Assembly (NCBI GenBank): GCA_964364175.1
Contig: CAYILR010000014.1
Location: 19,479-83,478 of the forward strand
Direction: 5' to 3'
Length of the DNA stretch: 64,000 nt
Source: CAYILR01 sp964364175
GTDB taxonomy: Bacteria > Bdellovibrionota > UBA1018
This document shows positions 7,607-15,672 of the stretch, one piece after another. Each line of letters starts with the position of its first letter. Position 1 is the stretch's first letter. Made by a program: the position numbers and the translations under genes. Under the pieces are notes generated by a model that saw nothing but the letters and a program-made list of their open reading frames with translations, was not told the DNA's origin and did not search any database.

Positions 7607-10073
7607 CGACTTGGATGGGAGAAGAATTTGTAAATCGCGTGGTGGCGCCTGGGACTCCGACGACTGCTGGGATCCCCAACTCTCTTGCAAGGATGGCGCC
7701 GTGAGAGAGCATTCCGCCCCGCTCCAAGACTAGTCCAGAAACTAACGGAAATGCCGCAGCCCAACCCGGATCGGTTTGTCGGGTCACTAGGATTTCTCCC
7801 TTGATCAGGCCTGCTGATTCTGCGACCGATTGGAGGACCCGTGCTTGTCCTGACGCAAATCCTCCAGAGACGGGAATTCCAGTGATTTCTGTTTCGCTCT
7901 CTTGAATTGCAAATGGATCAGTCGAGGAAACTCCAGACTTAAAATATTCACCAGGTGCTAAAACTAAAGTTTCTGGAGGCTGTAATGCCGAAACCTTTTC
8001 AAATTCCGTTTTTCTCAGGTGAGCAAACGGTCGGAGTGTTTCGGGGAGCATGTATGCGCCTTCGAGATACTGGGAGATTTCTTGATGGTGTAAGAAAAAA
8101 ATATCGTCCCGATTTTCTAAATATCCTTTGTGTTGCATCTCTTGGCCGATTTTGAGAAGAGTTGCCCGAAACTGTGCATAGAGCTGGGCTTGCTTCATTC
8201 GTGCTCGTTCCCGAAACGAAATCGCCTTTTCGGTCAAAAAACTGGTGGATTTCAAAATGATAAATTTAAAATACTGAGTTTCTTTGTGGATTTGTTGCCA
8301 TAGTTTTGCTTTCTCGAACTCTTGCTTTTTAAAGAGTGCTCGAGGTTCCTCGATGGGTTGTAAGACATAGTTTCGTAGAATGGGGATCCACTCCGTGGGC
8401 ACTTCATTGAAATGAGGAACGGTCAAAAGAAGTTCACCCGAACATCGAAAGCCCCACTGATCGAGATAGGTTTTTATTTCCAAAAAAAGCCCCGAGTACT
8501 GAGAGTCGGATTGAATGCGAGACCAGATTTCTTTTTCATTGGATGGACTGGTGATCATAGAAAACCAATTGGGATGGGATTTGATTTTTTCTGCTAGCTC
8601 CCAAAGGGCTTGATTGGGTTGATTGCTGATCAGTTGACCTTGTCCTACGAGGAGAGTGTTGCGGACGGAGTCTCCTTTTTCCCCAAACCATCGGCGAGTC
8701 AGCATTCCCAAAAATCCATAAGTGACCATGGCAGCGAGATCGGCGATTGAGGCATTTTTCCAAATTTTAAAACGAATTTTAAAAAACTGCTGAAAGGCAG
8801 ATCGAATGTTCTGAGGATGTTGATCGCAGAAAGCAAGATGACTGTTTACTTCTTTTTCAAAAAACTGAACTCGTGCAGAAAGTCGTAACGCAGTGAAAAA
8901 GCTGGTCAGTGTCATTTGGATTAACTCTGTTTTGCGAAGAGGGCTGCAAACAGCTGGAGCTTGAGTAGACGCATCCAAATCTTGATACTGACCCAGAAAA
9001 TCGTCAAACCATCGAGAGAGCGTAGATCCAAAAGGGAGGTGTCTGATCATGAAATGAAGATTTGAAAAATGGTAATATAACCTAGCGCCGTGACATCCGA
9101 CTGCGTTGCGAAGGCAGTTCTCTAGAGCCAAGAGAAGTCGGTGGGGAACACCGAGTGATTTCCCTAGATCGCGGTAGTAATAGTAGTATGAATCATAAGC
9201 GACCGAGTAAAGCAGCGGCGAGATGGGGACTGGATAGTTTTCATTGAGGTTTACATTGGACCAAACCACCTTGGGTGAGGTCGGAGCTCGGAGGAGCGGA
9301 GTAGTGATCGGTCTTGCTTGAACGATAAAAAGTGTGTGATCAGGATCTACGACCCACTCAATGTCCATCGGTCGTCCGGCACGAGATTCAATTTGCTGGG
9401 CTAGTGTTGCAAGTTTTTCGATGATAGGCTTGGGCAATTTTTTTGTCGGGTGCTGCTCTGGAGAGCGATGATTGTTGATTCTAAAAACGTTTTTGGTTTC
9501 CGACGCGACTTCGAAACTACCTGGGTTGATGTTGCCAGAGACCAGCTCATGCCCTGGCCCAAAGTGATATTCGCAATAGAGAGGCGATGTACCCTGCGTG
9601 AAGCACACGCCAGAAGACCAGGGAGTAATTGCTTTTTGTACAATCACTCCCATTCCTCGAAGAGAGACATTCATTCGCTTTTGGTAACTCACGCATCGTG
9701 CAGAATAATAGGAGCTCCAGACGTCGATGATTCCATTTGCCAATTGCGAAGACTCGCAAAGGACTGAATCCAACTGGCCCGCGAAGGAATTAGTTTCTGA
9801 ATCTTCGCCAATGGCAGAGCTTCGCACCATCCAAGGTCCGCTTGGATGGATTTTCTGTTGACAGAAGTCAATGATTTCTTGAGTGAGTGAGTCCAGAAAA
9901 GTTTTTGCTGCTTCGTCAGTGAGGAGTGAAAATTTATTAAATACAGAGTGTGGAATAACGCATCCGCCCGGAACTGGCGCATTTTTTTGTATGAGCTGAG
10001 AAAGTGAATGAGCTTTTCCGCCTACTTCTTCGATGGGAATTACCTCGGTGAGGGAAAAGAAACGCCTTTGCAT
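7578..10073 (-). CDS. PEP synthase / dikinase-like phosphotransferase (ATP-grasp plus swivelling phospho-His domain)
   Basis: An 831-residue enzyme with the PPDK/PEP-synthase N-terminal ATP-binding module: VGGKAHSL near 17, VRSSAIGEDS with SFAGQ near 85-105, and QARPIT near 255. A long unassigned middle follows (about 270-690), then the swivelling domain with GGMLSHGAILARELGIPAVVG, phospho-acceptor His791. The PEP-binding TIM barrel of true PEP synthase is absent from the C-terminus. This layout resembles rifampin phosphotransferase and related dikinases, which pass the beta phosphate of ATP to an alcohol acceptor via His. It heads the leftward operon and faces the PEP mutase operon, so it may phosphorylate a phosphonate or lipid alcohol. 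The enzyme class is firm, the acceptor unknown. Confidence 0.75.
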   Translation of the reverse strand: MQRRFFSLTEVIPIEEVGGKAHSLSQLIQKNAPVPGGCVIPHSVFNKFSLLTDEAAKTFLDSLTQEIIDFCQQKIHPSGPWMVRSSAIGEDSETNSFAGQLDSVLCESSQLANGIIDVWSSYYSARCVSYQKRMNVSLRGMGVIVQKAITPWSSGVCFTQGTSPLYCEYHFGPGHELVSGNINPGSFEVASETKNVFRINNHRSPEQHPTKKLPKPIIEKLATLAQQIESRAGRPMDIEWVVDPDHTLFIVQARPITTPLLRAPTSPKVVWSNVNLNENYPVPISPLLYSVAYDSYYYYYRDLGKSLGVPHRLLLALENCLRNAVGCHGARLYYHFSNLHFMIRHLPFGSTLSRWFDDFLGQYQDLDASTQAPAVCSPLRKTELIQMTLTSFFTALRLSARVQFFEKEVNSHLAFCDQHPQNIRSAFQQFFKIRFKIWKNASIADLAAMVTYGFLGMLTRRWFGEKGDSVRNTLLVGQGQLISNQPNQALWELAEKIKSHPNWFSMITSPSNEKEIWSRIQSDSQYSGLFLEIKTYLDQWGFRCSGELLLTVPHFNEVPTEWIPILRNYVLQPIEEPRALFKKQEFEKAKLWQQIHKETQYFKFIILKSTSFLTEKAISFRERARMKQAQLYAQFRATLLKIGQEMQHKGYLENRDDIFFLHHQEISQYLEGAYMLPETLRPFAHLRKTEFEKVSALQPPETLVLAPGEYFKSGVSSTDPFAIQESETEITGIPVSGGFASGQARVLQSVAESAGLIKGEILVTRQTDPGWAAAFPLVSGLVLERGGMLSHGAILARELGIPAVVGVPGATTRFTNSSPIQVDGNTGRIRY

Positions 10074-10139
10074 TTATAAAATCCATACGACACTTCAATA
10101 GCTATTGTAAATCTGGATCAGATGATTCACTGATAGAGG
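10074..10139. promoter_or_regulatory. shared divergent promoter region of the phosphonate/lipid cluster
   Basis: Only 66 bases separate the divergent starts. In the middle is a perfect 12-base palindrome, CAATAGCTATTG (10096-10107). A second weaker dyad, ATCAG...CTGAT, lies about 10 bases to its right. A regulator bound here could control both operons together. No convincing -35/-10 pair could be fixed on either strand. Confidence 0.45.
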
Positions 10140-11057
10140 ATGACAGGCGACGTTCGACTCTTTGCTGGTTGGCAGATCATTGGGTCATTGGGAGCGGTAA
10201 CATTTGTTTCAATTCTGCTGATACTATCTCCCTCGGGGTTCAGTTGGGTGATGGGTGAATGTCTTCTGGGTCTTGGGATGTTGCAATGGTTCATAGTGCT
10301 TCACGAGGCGGGGCACGGTACTTTGTTTTCATCCAAAAAGTTAAATTTTATTATGGGTCATGTGGCATCGGTTTTCTGTGCAATTCCTTTTACTTCCTGG
10401 AGGCATATTCACCGACTTCATCATGTTTGGACGGGATGGAGAAATATTGACCCCACGACGGAAAGTACATTGCCAAAAACACTTTCTCCGATCCAAAAAA
10501 AAATCATGAGGCTGGCTTGGACGTCTGGGTTTCCATTGTTTTCGATCATTTATCGTCTCGACACCTATTGGAATTTGTCCAAACTTAAGAGAAGTCTAGA
10601 AAGTCGCCCGTTTATTTCGTCGAGAAAAAACATCCTATTCTTGGGAATTTTTTATTTGATGTGTATTTTCTTGCTCAAGGTATTGTTCGTAAAACTTTTC
10701 GTTCTTCCGTTTTTGATTTCGCTCGTTCTAGCAGATCCAATTTTGATGAGTCAGCACAACCATGTGACGATGAGATTGGCTCCGGAATCTAACGTAAAGC
10801 CTTTTCCCGCGGGAGCTCAAATAGAATTTACTCGGGAGCTCGTTGCTCCTCAGTGGGTTTCTCGATACATTCTTTTGGGGTTTGATCGGCACGCGCTTCA
10901 TCACAAATATCCTACCGTTCCCGGATACCGCCTTCCTTTCATGAGAGAGAGTGTACCCATCCGATATGGTTTTTTTGATTGGATTCGGCGTGCAAAACAA
11001 ATTCCAGCTGACCAGTTGGTTTTTAGTCATCGAGCGGAGAGCGGATTGGATATTTAA
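10140..11057 (+). CDS. membrane fatty acid desaturase / hydroxylase family protein
   Basis: A di-iron membrane oxygenase with the three histidine boxes of the family: HEAGH (55-59), HRLHH (91-95) and HALHH (251-255). Hydrophobic segments lie at about 10-52, 68-86 and 165-200, placing the boxes on the cytosolic face. At 305 residues it is a normal length. Such enzymes insert a double bond or hydroxyl group into an acyl chain or a long-chain lipid; hydroxylation would fit sphingolipid-like chains. It is the first gene of the rightward operon, 12 bases before the PEP mutase gene, so it probably tailors the lipid made by the cluster. Regiochemistry cannot be read from the sequence. Confidence 0.82.
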   Translation: MTGDVRLFAGWQIIGSLGAVTFVSILLILSPSGFSWVMGECLLGLGMLQWFIVLHEAGHGTLFSSKKLNFIMGHVASVFCAIPFTSWRHIHRLHHVWTGWRNIDPTTESTLPKTLSPIQKKIMRLAWTSGFPLFSIIYRLDTYWNLSKLKRSLESRPFISSRKNILFLGIFYLMCIFLLKVLFVKLFVLPFLISLVLADPILMSQHNHVTMRLAPESNVKPFPAGAQIEFTRELVAPQWVSRYILLGFDRHALHHKYPTVPGYRLPFMRESVPIRYGFFDWIRRAKQIPADQLVFSHRAESGLDI

Positions 11058-11069
11058 AGGGATTGATTT

Positions 11070-11960
11070 ATGAAGAGTCATCTAACAAATTTATTACCCG
11101 AGCAACGCAGGCCCTTGATTCAGAGGCTCTTGTCGCATTTGGCTGGGAAAAAAGTGATCAAAGCAATTGAGGCGCACCATGGCTTGAGCGCCAGAATTGC
11201 GGAAGACGCTGGGTATGATGCAATCTGGGTGAGTTCTTTGACTGAGACGGCCTCGCGCGGGCTTCCGGATATCGAGTTAGAAGGTTATTGGCCGCGGCTC
11301 GAGCTCGTTCACGAAATTCTCAATGTCTGTTCGCTCCCTGTGATTGTGGATGGGGATACGGGTGGTACCATCGATCAGTTTTGTCATTTGGTTCAGGAGC
11401 TCGAACGGATGGGAGTTTCAGCAGTTGTAGTCGAAGACAAAGTTTTTCCGAAAGCCAATAGTTTTGACGAATCACGAACGCAGGTTCTTGAGGATCCGGA
11501 TCGCTTTGCGCTGAAGATTCGGAGAGGTCGGCAAGCGCTTCGAACTCAGGACTTTCTACTCATTGCTCGCATCGAGACATTCATTGTGGGCGCGAATCTA
11601 GAAGACGCGATTTTTCGCGCAAAATCCTACATCGAAGCGGGAGCTGACGGTATCGTCATTCATTCTAAGTCCGTTTCCCCGGAGGAAGTATTTGAGTTTG
11701 CTCAGCAGTATCAGCGCCTCGATCGAAAAGTACCGCTTTTTGCTATTCCAACGACCTATCATGAGGTGAAAACTTCTGAACTTCAGAAGGTGGGATTTCA
11801 TGGAGTGATCTATGCGAATCATCTTTTGAGGAGTTCTGTTTTTGCTATGAGGCAGGTCGCTGCGTCTATCTTGGAGGAAGACCGCAGTTCAGAAGTGGAA
11901 GACTTTTGTGTTCCCGTAAAATCTCTCTTGAACGAGTTAGTCAATGATTACAGGCATTGA
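11070..11960 (+). CDS. pepM: phosphoenolpyruvate mutase (phosphonate biosynthesis)
   Basis: The enzyme that makes the C-P bond by converting PEP to phosphonopyruvate, the entry step of nearly all known phosphonate pathways. The isocitrate-lyase-type barrel shows DGDTGG (94-99) for Mg/PEP binding and the diagnostic mutase loop EDKVFPKANS (122-131), which separates true PEP mutases from lyases (which carry a KKCGH-type loop). ARIET (166-170) and ADGIVIHSK (192-200) also fit. At 296 residues it is full length; ATG 11070 follows AAAGGG. It overlaps the decarboxylase fusion gene by 17 bases. The equilibrium favours PEP, so the downstream decarboxylase is needed to pull the reaction, and it is encoded next. 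Confidence 0.92.
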   Translation: MKSHLTNLLPEQRRPLIQRLLSHLAGKKVIKAIEAHHGLSARIAEDAGYDAIWVSSLTETASRGLPDIELEGYWPRLELVHEILNVCSLPVIVDGDTGGTIDQFCHLVQELERMGVSAVVVEDKVFPKANSFDESRTQVLEDPDRFALKIRRGRQALRTQDFLLIARIETFIVGANLEDAIFRAKSYIEAGADGIVIHSKSVSPEEVFEFAQQYQRLDRKVPLFAIPTTYHEVKTSELQKVGFHGVIYANHLLRSSVFAMRQVAASILEEDRSSEVEDFCVPVKSLLNELVNDYRH

Positions 11961-14148
11961 ACCGACACTTCTATTAGAGGAGTTTAAAAAGCAGGGAATT
12001 AAAAACTGCGTGGGAGTTCCTGATTCAACATTGCAAACTCTTGTTGAGGCGATTTCATTAACGCCTGAAATGGATCACCAGATTGCTACCAACGAGGCAG
12101 AAGCAATGGCGTTAGCGCTTGGACAATTCTTGGCAACGGGGAAGCCTTCTCTCGTTTATCTTCAAAATTCGGGTCTCGGAAATATTATCAACCCACTGAC
12201 CTCTCTTTTTCTGGAAGACTCCTATCGGATTCCTGCGATTTTGATGGTGGGTATGCGTGGCGATGTTGAAAGCGGCAGCGATGAACCACAGCACTTGTTG
12301 ATGGGGCGAATCACTTCGCCGCTTTTGGATTTGGCCGGTGTGACTCACGAGGTACTTTCTCAGGATCCCTCGGATTGGGTCAATCAATGTTCTAAACTTT
12401 TTAGGGAAGCCACCGAGAATCGTCTTCCGGTTGCTTTGCTGTTTCCACGAAATCGTTTGCGCAAACCGAGCCATTCCGAAAAGGAAAAGGGAGCATCCGA
12501 ACTCTATTCTCTTTCGAGGAGGGAGGCGATTGAATCTCTTCGCAAAGAACTTCCTCCTTCAACTTTTTTTGTTTCCTCGATCGGAAAAGCTTCTCGAGAG
12601 TTGTTTGAAATCAACGAATCCCAGGGGCATGGACATGCCAGTGCCTTTTATGGAATCGGTGGGATGGGATGTAGTTCTGGAGTGGCTCTGGGCTATGCGC
12701 GGAGTATGCCGCAAAGAGATGTTTGTGTTTTCGATACCGATGGCGCAGCGCTCATGCATTTGGGAAATTTGGCCACCATTGGTCATTGTAAGCCTCCTAA
12801 TTTGTTTCACATTCTTTTGGATAATGAAGCCCACGATTCAACGGGAGGTCAATGGACGGCTTCGAGTTCAACCGACTTAAGTGAAGTAGCTCGAGCGTGT
12901 GGCTATCCTTGGGTCCGTCGCGTAGAAACTTTGACCGAATTGCAAACGGCATTGGAGGAAGGGAAAAGAGTAAGCGCCCTTCGATTTTTACATATCAAAT
13001 GCAGAAGAGATCAAAATGAAAAACTAGGACGTCCAACACACCTGCCACAGAAACAAATAGCCGAGATTTTAGCAGCCCGAGCTCAAAGCGAATTGATTGA
13101 GGGGAGAGGAAGCATCAGTCAACTATCCTCGATTCTTGATTGTTTAGAATCCAAACGTTGTCTTTTAGTGAGTCGGAACGAGGATTACTCCCACCATCTA
13201 TTGAGCAGGAGTCATCGATCGGAAGTGAGATCGTATCGGTTGTCTACTCCGTTGCTTACACTCGAAAATATTGAAGAGGCACAGCGAGTTCTTTTTGATC
13301 CAGGAAATTGGGAGCCGGACACCATCGTGAGCATTGGTGGGGGCTCGGTGATCGATCTTGCAAAAATATTGCACCATAGATCCACTAGCATTCGACACCA
13401 TGTAGCGGTTCCCACCACAGCTGGAACGGGTTCTGAGGTCACTCCGTTTGCCACTTATTATGTGAATGGAAGGAAGGAGAGCCTTGCTGATTCACGAATT
13501 TTGCCGGATCGAGTGATCTTGGATTCAAGTCTTCTGGAGAGCCTACCGGAAAGAATAGTCATATCTTGTGCGCTGGATGCTTTTTCTCATGCAGTTGAAT
13601 CACATTGGTCGATTCAGTCGAATCCAGAATCGCTCTGTTATTCTGCCCGTGCGCTTACACTTTTGCGCGAACACTGGGTCGAGGTCGATCGAGCCCATTT
13701 GATGGCAAAAGAGCACTTAGCTGGGCTGCAAAAGGCAGCGTACTGGTCGGGAAAGGCAATTGCAATTTCACAAACTACCTTAGCACATGCATTGTCATAT
13801 GGATTGTCCGCAGAGGAAGGTGTTCCTCATGGTATTGCTGTTTTTTTAAATCTTCCCACTGTAACAAGATACAACATCGAAACTCATGAGGAGACAGCGT
13901 CTGATCCCCGCGGTTTAAATTTCATGAATGCGCGTTTGTCCGAGATTGCCAGGTATTTGGGATGTCGATCTGTTGCCGAGTTGCCGGTCTTAATGGATAA
14001 TCTGATCCAAAAATTTGGCCTCAGAGAACTGCAACAGTCTCTCGATGGCAAAATCTCCAAGAGAATTGCAACGGCAAAGTTTTTTGGTCGATCCAAAAAC
14101 AATCCTAGAAAATTTGATGAGGAGGCTCTTCGTGAATATTTTAGATAG
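11944..14148 (+). CDS. phosphonopyruvate decarboxylase fused to phosphonoacetaldehyde reductase (Fe-type ADH)
   Basis: A 734-residue two-domain enzyme. Residues 1 to about 365 are a thiamine-diphosphate phosphonopyruvate decarboxylase: GVPDSTL (24-30), NEAEAMALALG (50-60), and the cofactor region TDGAALMHLG...LDNEAHDSTGGQ (265-302). Residues from about 385 are an iron-containing alcohol dehydrogenase: SIGGGSVID (463-471), TTAGTGSE (491-498), and metal ligands Asp545, His549, His615 and His629, all present. The predicted chemistry is phosphonopyruvate to phosphonoacetaldehyde to 2-hydroxyethylphosphonate. In other clusters these are two separate proteins, as far as I recall. Fusion would channel a reactive aldehyde. 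Both halves look active. Confidence 0.88.
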   Translation: MITGIEPTLLLEEFKKQGIKNCVGVPDSTLQTLVEAISLTPEMDHQIATNEAEAMALALGQFLATGKPSLVYLQNSGLGNIINPLTSLFLEDSYRIPAILMVGMRGDVESGSDEPQHLLMGRITSPLLDLAGVTHEVLSQDPSDWVNQCSKLFREATENRLPVALLFPRNRLRKPSHSEKEKGASELYSLSRREAIESLRKELPPSTFFVSSIGKASRELFEINESQGHGHASAFYGIGGMGCSSGVALGYARSMPQRDVCVFDTDGAALMHLGNLATIGHCKPPNLFHILLDNEAHDSTGGQWTASSSTDLSEVARACGYPWVRRVETLTELQTALEEGKRVSALRFLHIKCRRDQNEKLGRPTHLPQKQIAEILAARAQSELIEGRGSISQLSSILDCLESKRCLLVSRNEDYSHHLLSRSHRSEVRSYRLSTPLLTLENIEEAQRVLFDPGNWEPDTIVSIGGGSVIDLAKILHHRSTSIRHHVAVPTTAGTGSEVTPFATYYVNGRKESLADSRILPDRVILDSSLLESLPERIVISCALDAFSHAVESHWSIQSNPESLCYSARALTLLREHWVEVDRAHLMAKEHLAGLQKAAYWSGKAIAISQTTLAHALSYGLSAEEGVPHGIAVFLNLPTVTRYNIETHEETASDPRGLNFMNARLSEIARYLGCRSVAELPVLMDNLIQKFGLRELQQSLDGKISKRIATAKFFGRSKNNPRKFDEEALREYFR

Positions 14149-14722
14149 CTGTGTCCTTGCAATCATCATTGTTGGAGTTTTCTTGGTGGTGGGAGTACCT
14201 CAGGCTTTTTGGCTGAGGTCAAATACCATTCGCAAGTGTCGGATTCCGCTAGATGCCGGGAAAACTTTTCGTGGGAGGAGAATTTTCGGAGAGAACAAAA
14301 CTCTCGGTGGTCTTGTCGTGATGGTGCCGGGGATTACTCTTGCATTTGGTATGACGGGACTTGCTTTGGCATATTGGGCACCCGAGTGGCTCGAAATCAT
14401 CGGCTGGCCGGTTCGAAGTGAAGAGTGGTTGCTTTTGGGTTTCGTGACCTCTTGCTGTTATATGTTGGGAGAATTACCCAATTCATTCGTTAAACGACAG
14501 TGGGGAGTTCCCGCAGGAGGCATCCCCGACCACAGGCTAGGGAGATTGCTCTGTTTTGTGGCAGACCAAGTGGACTCCGTTTTTGCATTTATGTTGGCCC
14601 TGGTTTTTCTCGTACCGACGAGTTGGACGTTGTTTGGATTTATTTTTGTTTTTGGAGCAGTAGCTCATTGGCTTTATAATGTCGTTTTGTTTAAAATGGG
14701 ATTGAAGTCTCGGGCAGGCTGA
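14132..14722 (+). CDS. CarS-like (DUF46) CDP-lipid synthase, membrane protein
   Basis: An integral membrane protein of 196 residues resembling CDP-archaeol synthase, which transfers CMP from CTP to a lipid phosphate. Shared motifs are DAGKTFRGRRIFGENKT (near 42-58), GELPNSFVKRQWGVPAGG (near 115-132), and an acidic VADQVDSV, with about five hydrophobic helices between. GTG 14132 is chosen because GGAGG lies 6 bases upstream; an ATG at 14117 overlaps that site. It overlaps the fusion gene by 17 bases and abuts the acyltransferase gene. In a bacterium the likely substrate is phosphatidate or another lipid phosphate, giving an activated lipid to which the phosphonate alcohol could be joined. The family is fairly clear, the substrate inferred. 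Confidence 0.72.
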   Translation: MNILDSCVLAIIIVGVFLVVGVPQAFWLRSNTIRKCRIPLDAGKTFRGRRIFGENKTLGGLVVMVPGITLAFGMTGLALAYWAPEWLEIIGWPVRSEEWLLLGFVTSCCYMLGELPNSFVKRQWGVPAGGIPDHRLGRLLCFVADQVDSVFAFMLALVFLVPTSWTLFGFIFVFGAVAHWLYNVVLFKMGLKSRAG

Positions 14723-15460
14723 ATGATTTGGCGAAATTGGACTCTGACAAAAACTGCAGTTTGGTTCATTTATTGGGTCGATTTTACACTGTTTTACTAT
14801 CTCTGGCCGAGAATATTGGAAATTCTCGGGTTTTCTATGGCAAAAATTTGGACCTACCCGGATCGATTTTCCAAGCGGGCGTGTCGCTTGTTTGGGATTG
14901 AACTGAAGGTTCACAAAATGCAGGCGCTCTCGGTGAGGAATGCAATTGTCGTTGCCAATCATCGATCGTGGATGGATCAGATTGTTTTGGTGGCAGCGCT
15001 TCGCGGACTGAATCTTCGGTTTATGGCAAAGGCCGACTATTTGAAAATTCCCATCCTCAAGCAGGTCATGGAGCTGTATGGATTTTATTTTGTGCGCGAT
15101 GGAAAGTTGCTGGAACCCGACAGAGAGAGACTGATTTCGGATTTGAAAAACGGGGCCTCAGTCGTGATTTATCCCGAGGGCACGCGCGGTTCAGGAAATC
15201 AGTTGTTGCCCTTCAAATCAGGAGCATTTCGCTTGGCTCAGCAAACCGGTGTTCCGGTGCTACCTGTGTTTATTATCGGCACCGAGGGAATTCTGTCCAA
15301 AAAAAATTCTCTGCTTAGCATACATCCGGGCAAGGTCGAGGTTTGGATTGGGGCGCCGGTATGTTTTCAGACTTCTGATGCACATCAGGAATTTGAATTA
15401 GAATATCGAAAAAAATTCGAATCCCTGGTGGCTGATCATCGAGAAATCCAACCGTCGTGA
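14723..15460 (+). CDS. PlsC-family acyltransferase (second of the cluster)
   Basis: A 245-residue membrane-associated acyltransferase with catalytic NHRSWMD (His80, Asp85) and YPEGTRGSG (EGTR 152-155). A hydrophobic N-terminal segment runs at about 10-42. The ATG follows the CarS-like stop codon directly, so the genes are coupled. Sequence outside the boxes differs strongly from the other PlsC at 5.3 kb, so the two probably act on different positions or substrates. The stop codon lies exactly at the junction with an integrase-like remnant: its last base is the first base of the remnant's ATG, so the present C-terminus may have been reshaped by that insertion. The reaction class is firm. Confidence 0.85.
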   Translation: MIWRNWTLTKTAVWFIYWVDFTLFYYLWPRILEILGFSMAKIWTYPDRFSKRACRLFGIELKVHKMQALSVRNAIVVANHRSWMDQIVLVAALRGLNLRFMAKADYLKIPILKQVMELYGFYFVRDGKLLEPDRERLISDLKNGASVVIYPEGTRGSGNQLLPFKSGAFRLAQQTGVPVLPVFIIGTEGILSKKNSLLSIHPGKVEVWIGAPVCFQTSDAHQEFELEYRKKFESLVADHREIQPS

Positions 15461-15573
15461 TGAAAATCTGCGTTTGGAAGGATCTCAAAACCATGCAGCG
15501 GTACATTCGGCTCGTCGGAGTCGACGAGGCAGGACAGGGGGTCTGTCACCCCAAAAACCCTAGGGGTTGTTAA
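15460..15573 (+). pseudogene. remnant of an integrase C-terminus, second divergent copy
   Basis: Residues from ATG 15460 read MKICVWKDLKTMQRYIRL, then VGVDEAG, matching residues 354-378 of the 2.3-kb integrase with two substitutions (Gly to Val, Ala to Val). The DNA differs mostly at third codon positions, so this is a diverged relative, not a recent copy. It keeps the nucleophile Tyr but lacks Arg and His-Leu-Arg residues, so it is dead as a recombinase. After VDEAG it runs into GGGGTCTGTCACCCC and stops at 15573. It marks an earlier integration now mostly deleted. Confidence 0.8.
15538..15552. repeat. GGGTCTGTCACCCC motif, second copy
   Basis: GGGGT-CTGTC-ACCCC at 15538-15552 is an inverted repeat around CTGTC. 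Fourteen of its bases are identical to 5179-5192 at the end of the abiE operon. Both copies follow integrase-element sequence, which suggests a conserved element end or a hairpin repeat carried with it. Confidence 0.6.
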
Positions 15574-15672
15574 ACAAAGAGATTTAATGACTGTCCAGGC
15601 CACTTTTTGTTTCATAAATAATTGCAATGGATGATTTGGCGTGTTAATGCCCTCGTCGAGGAGAGCTGAGAC

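Noticed and set aside
12431..12880. 149-codon frame inside the decarboxylase fusion gene
   Set aside because: Out-of-frame shadow of a conserved domain.
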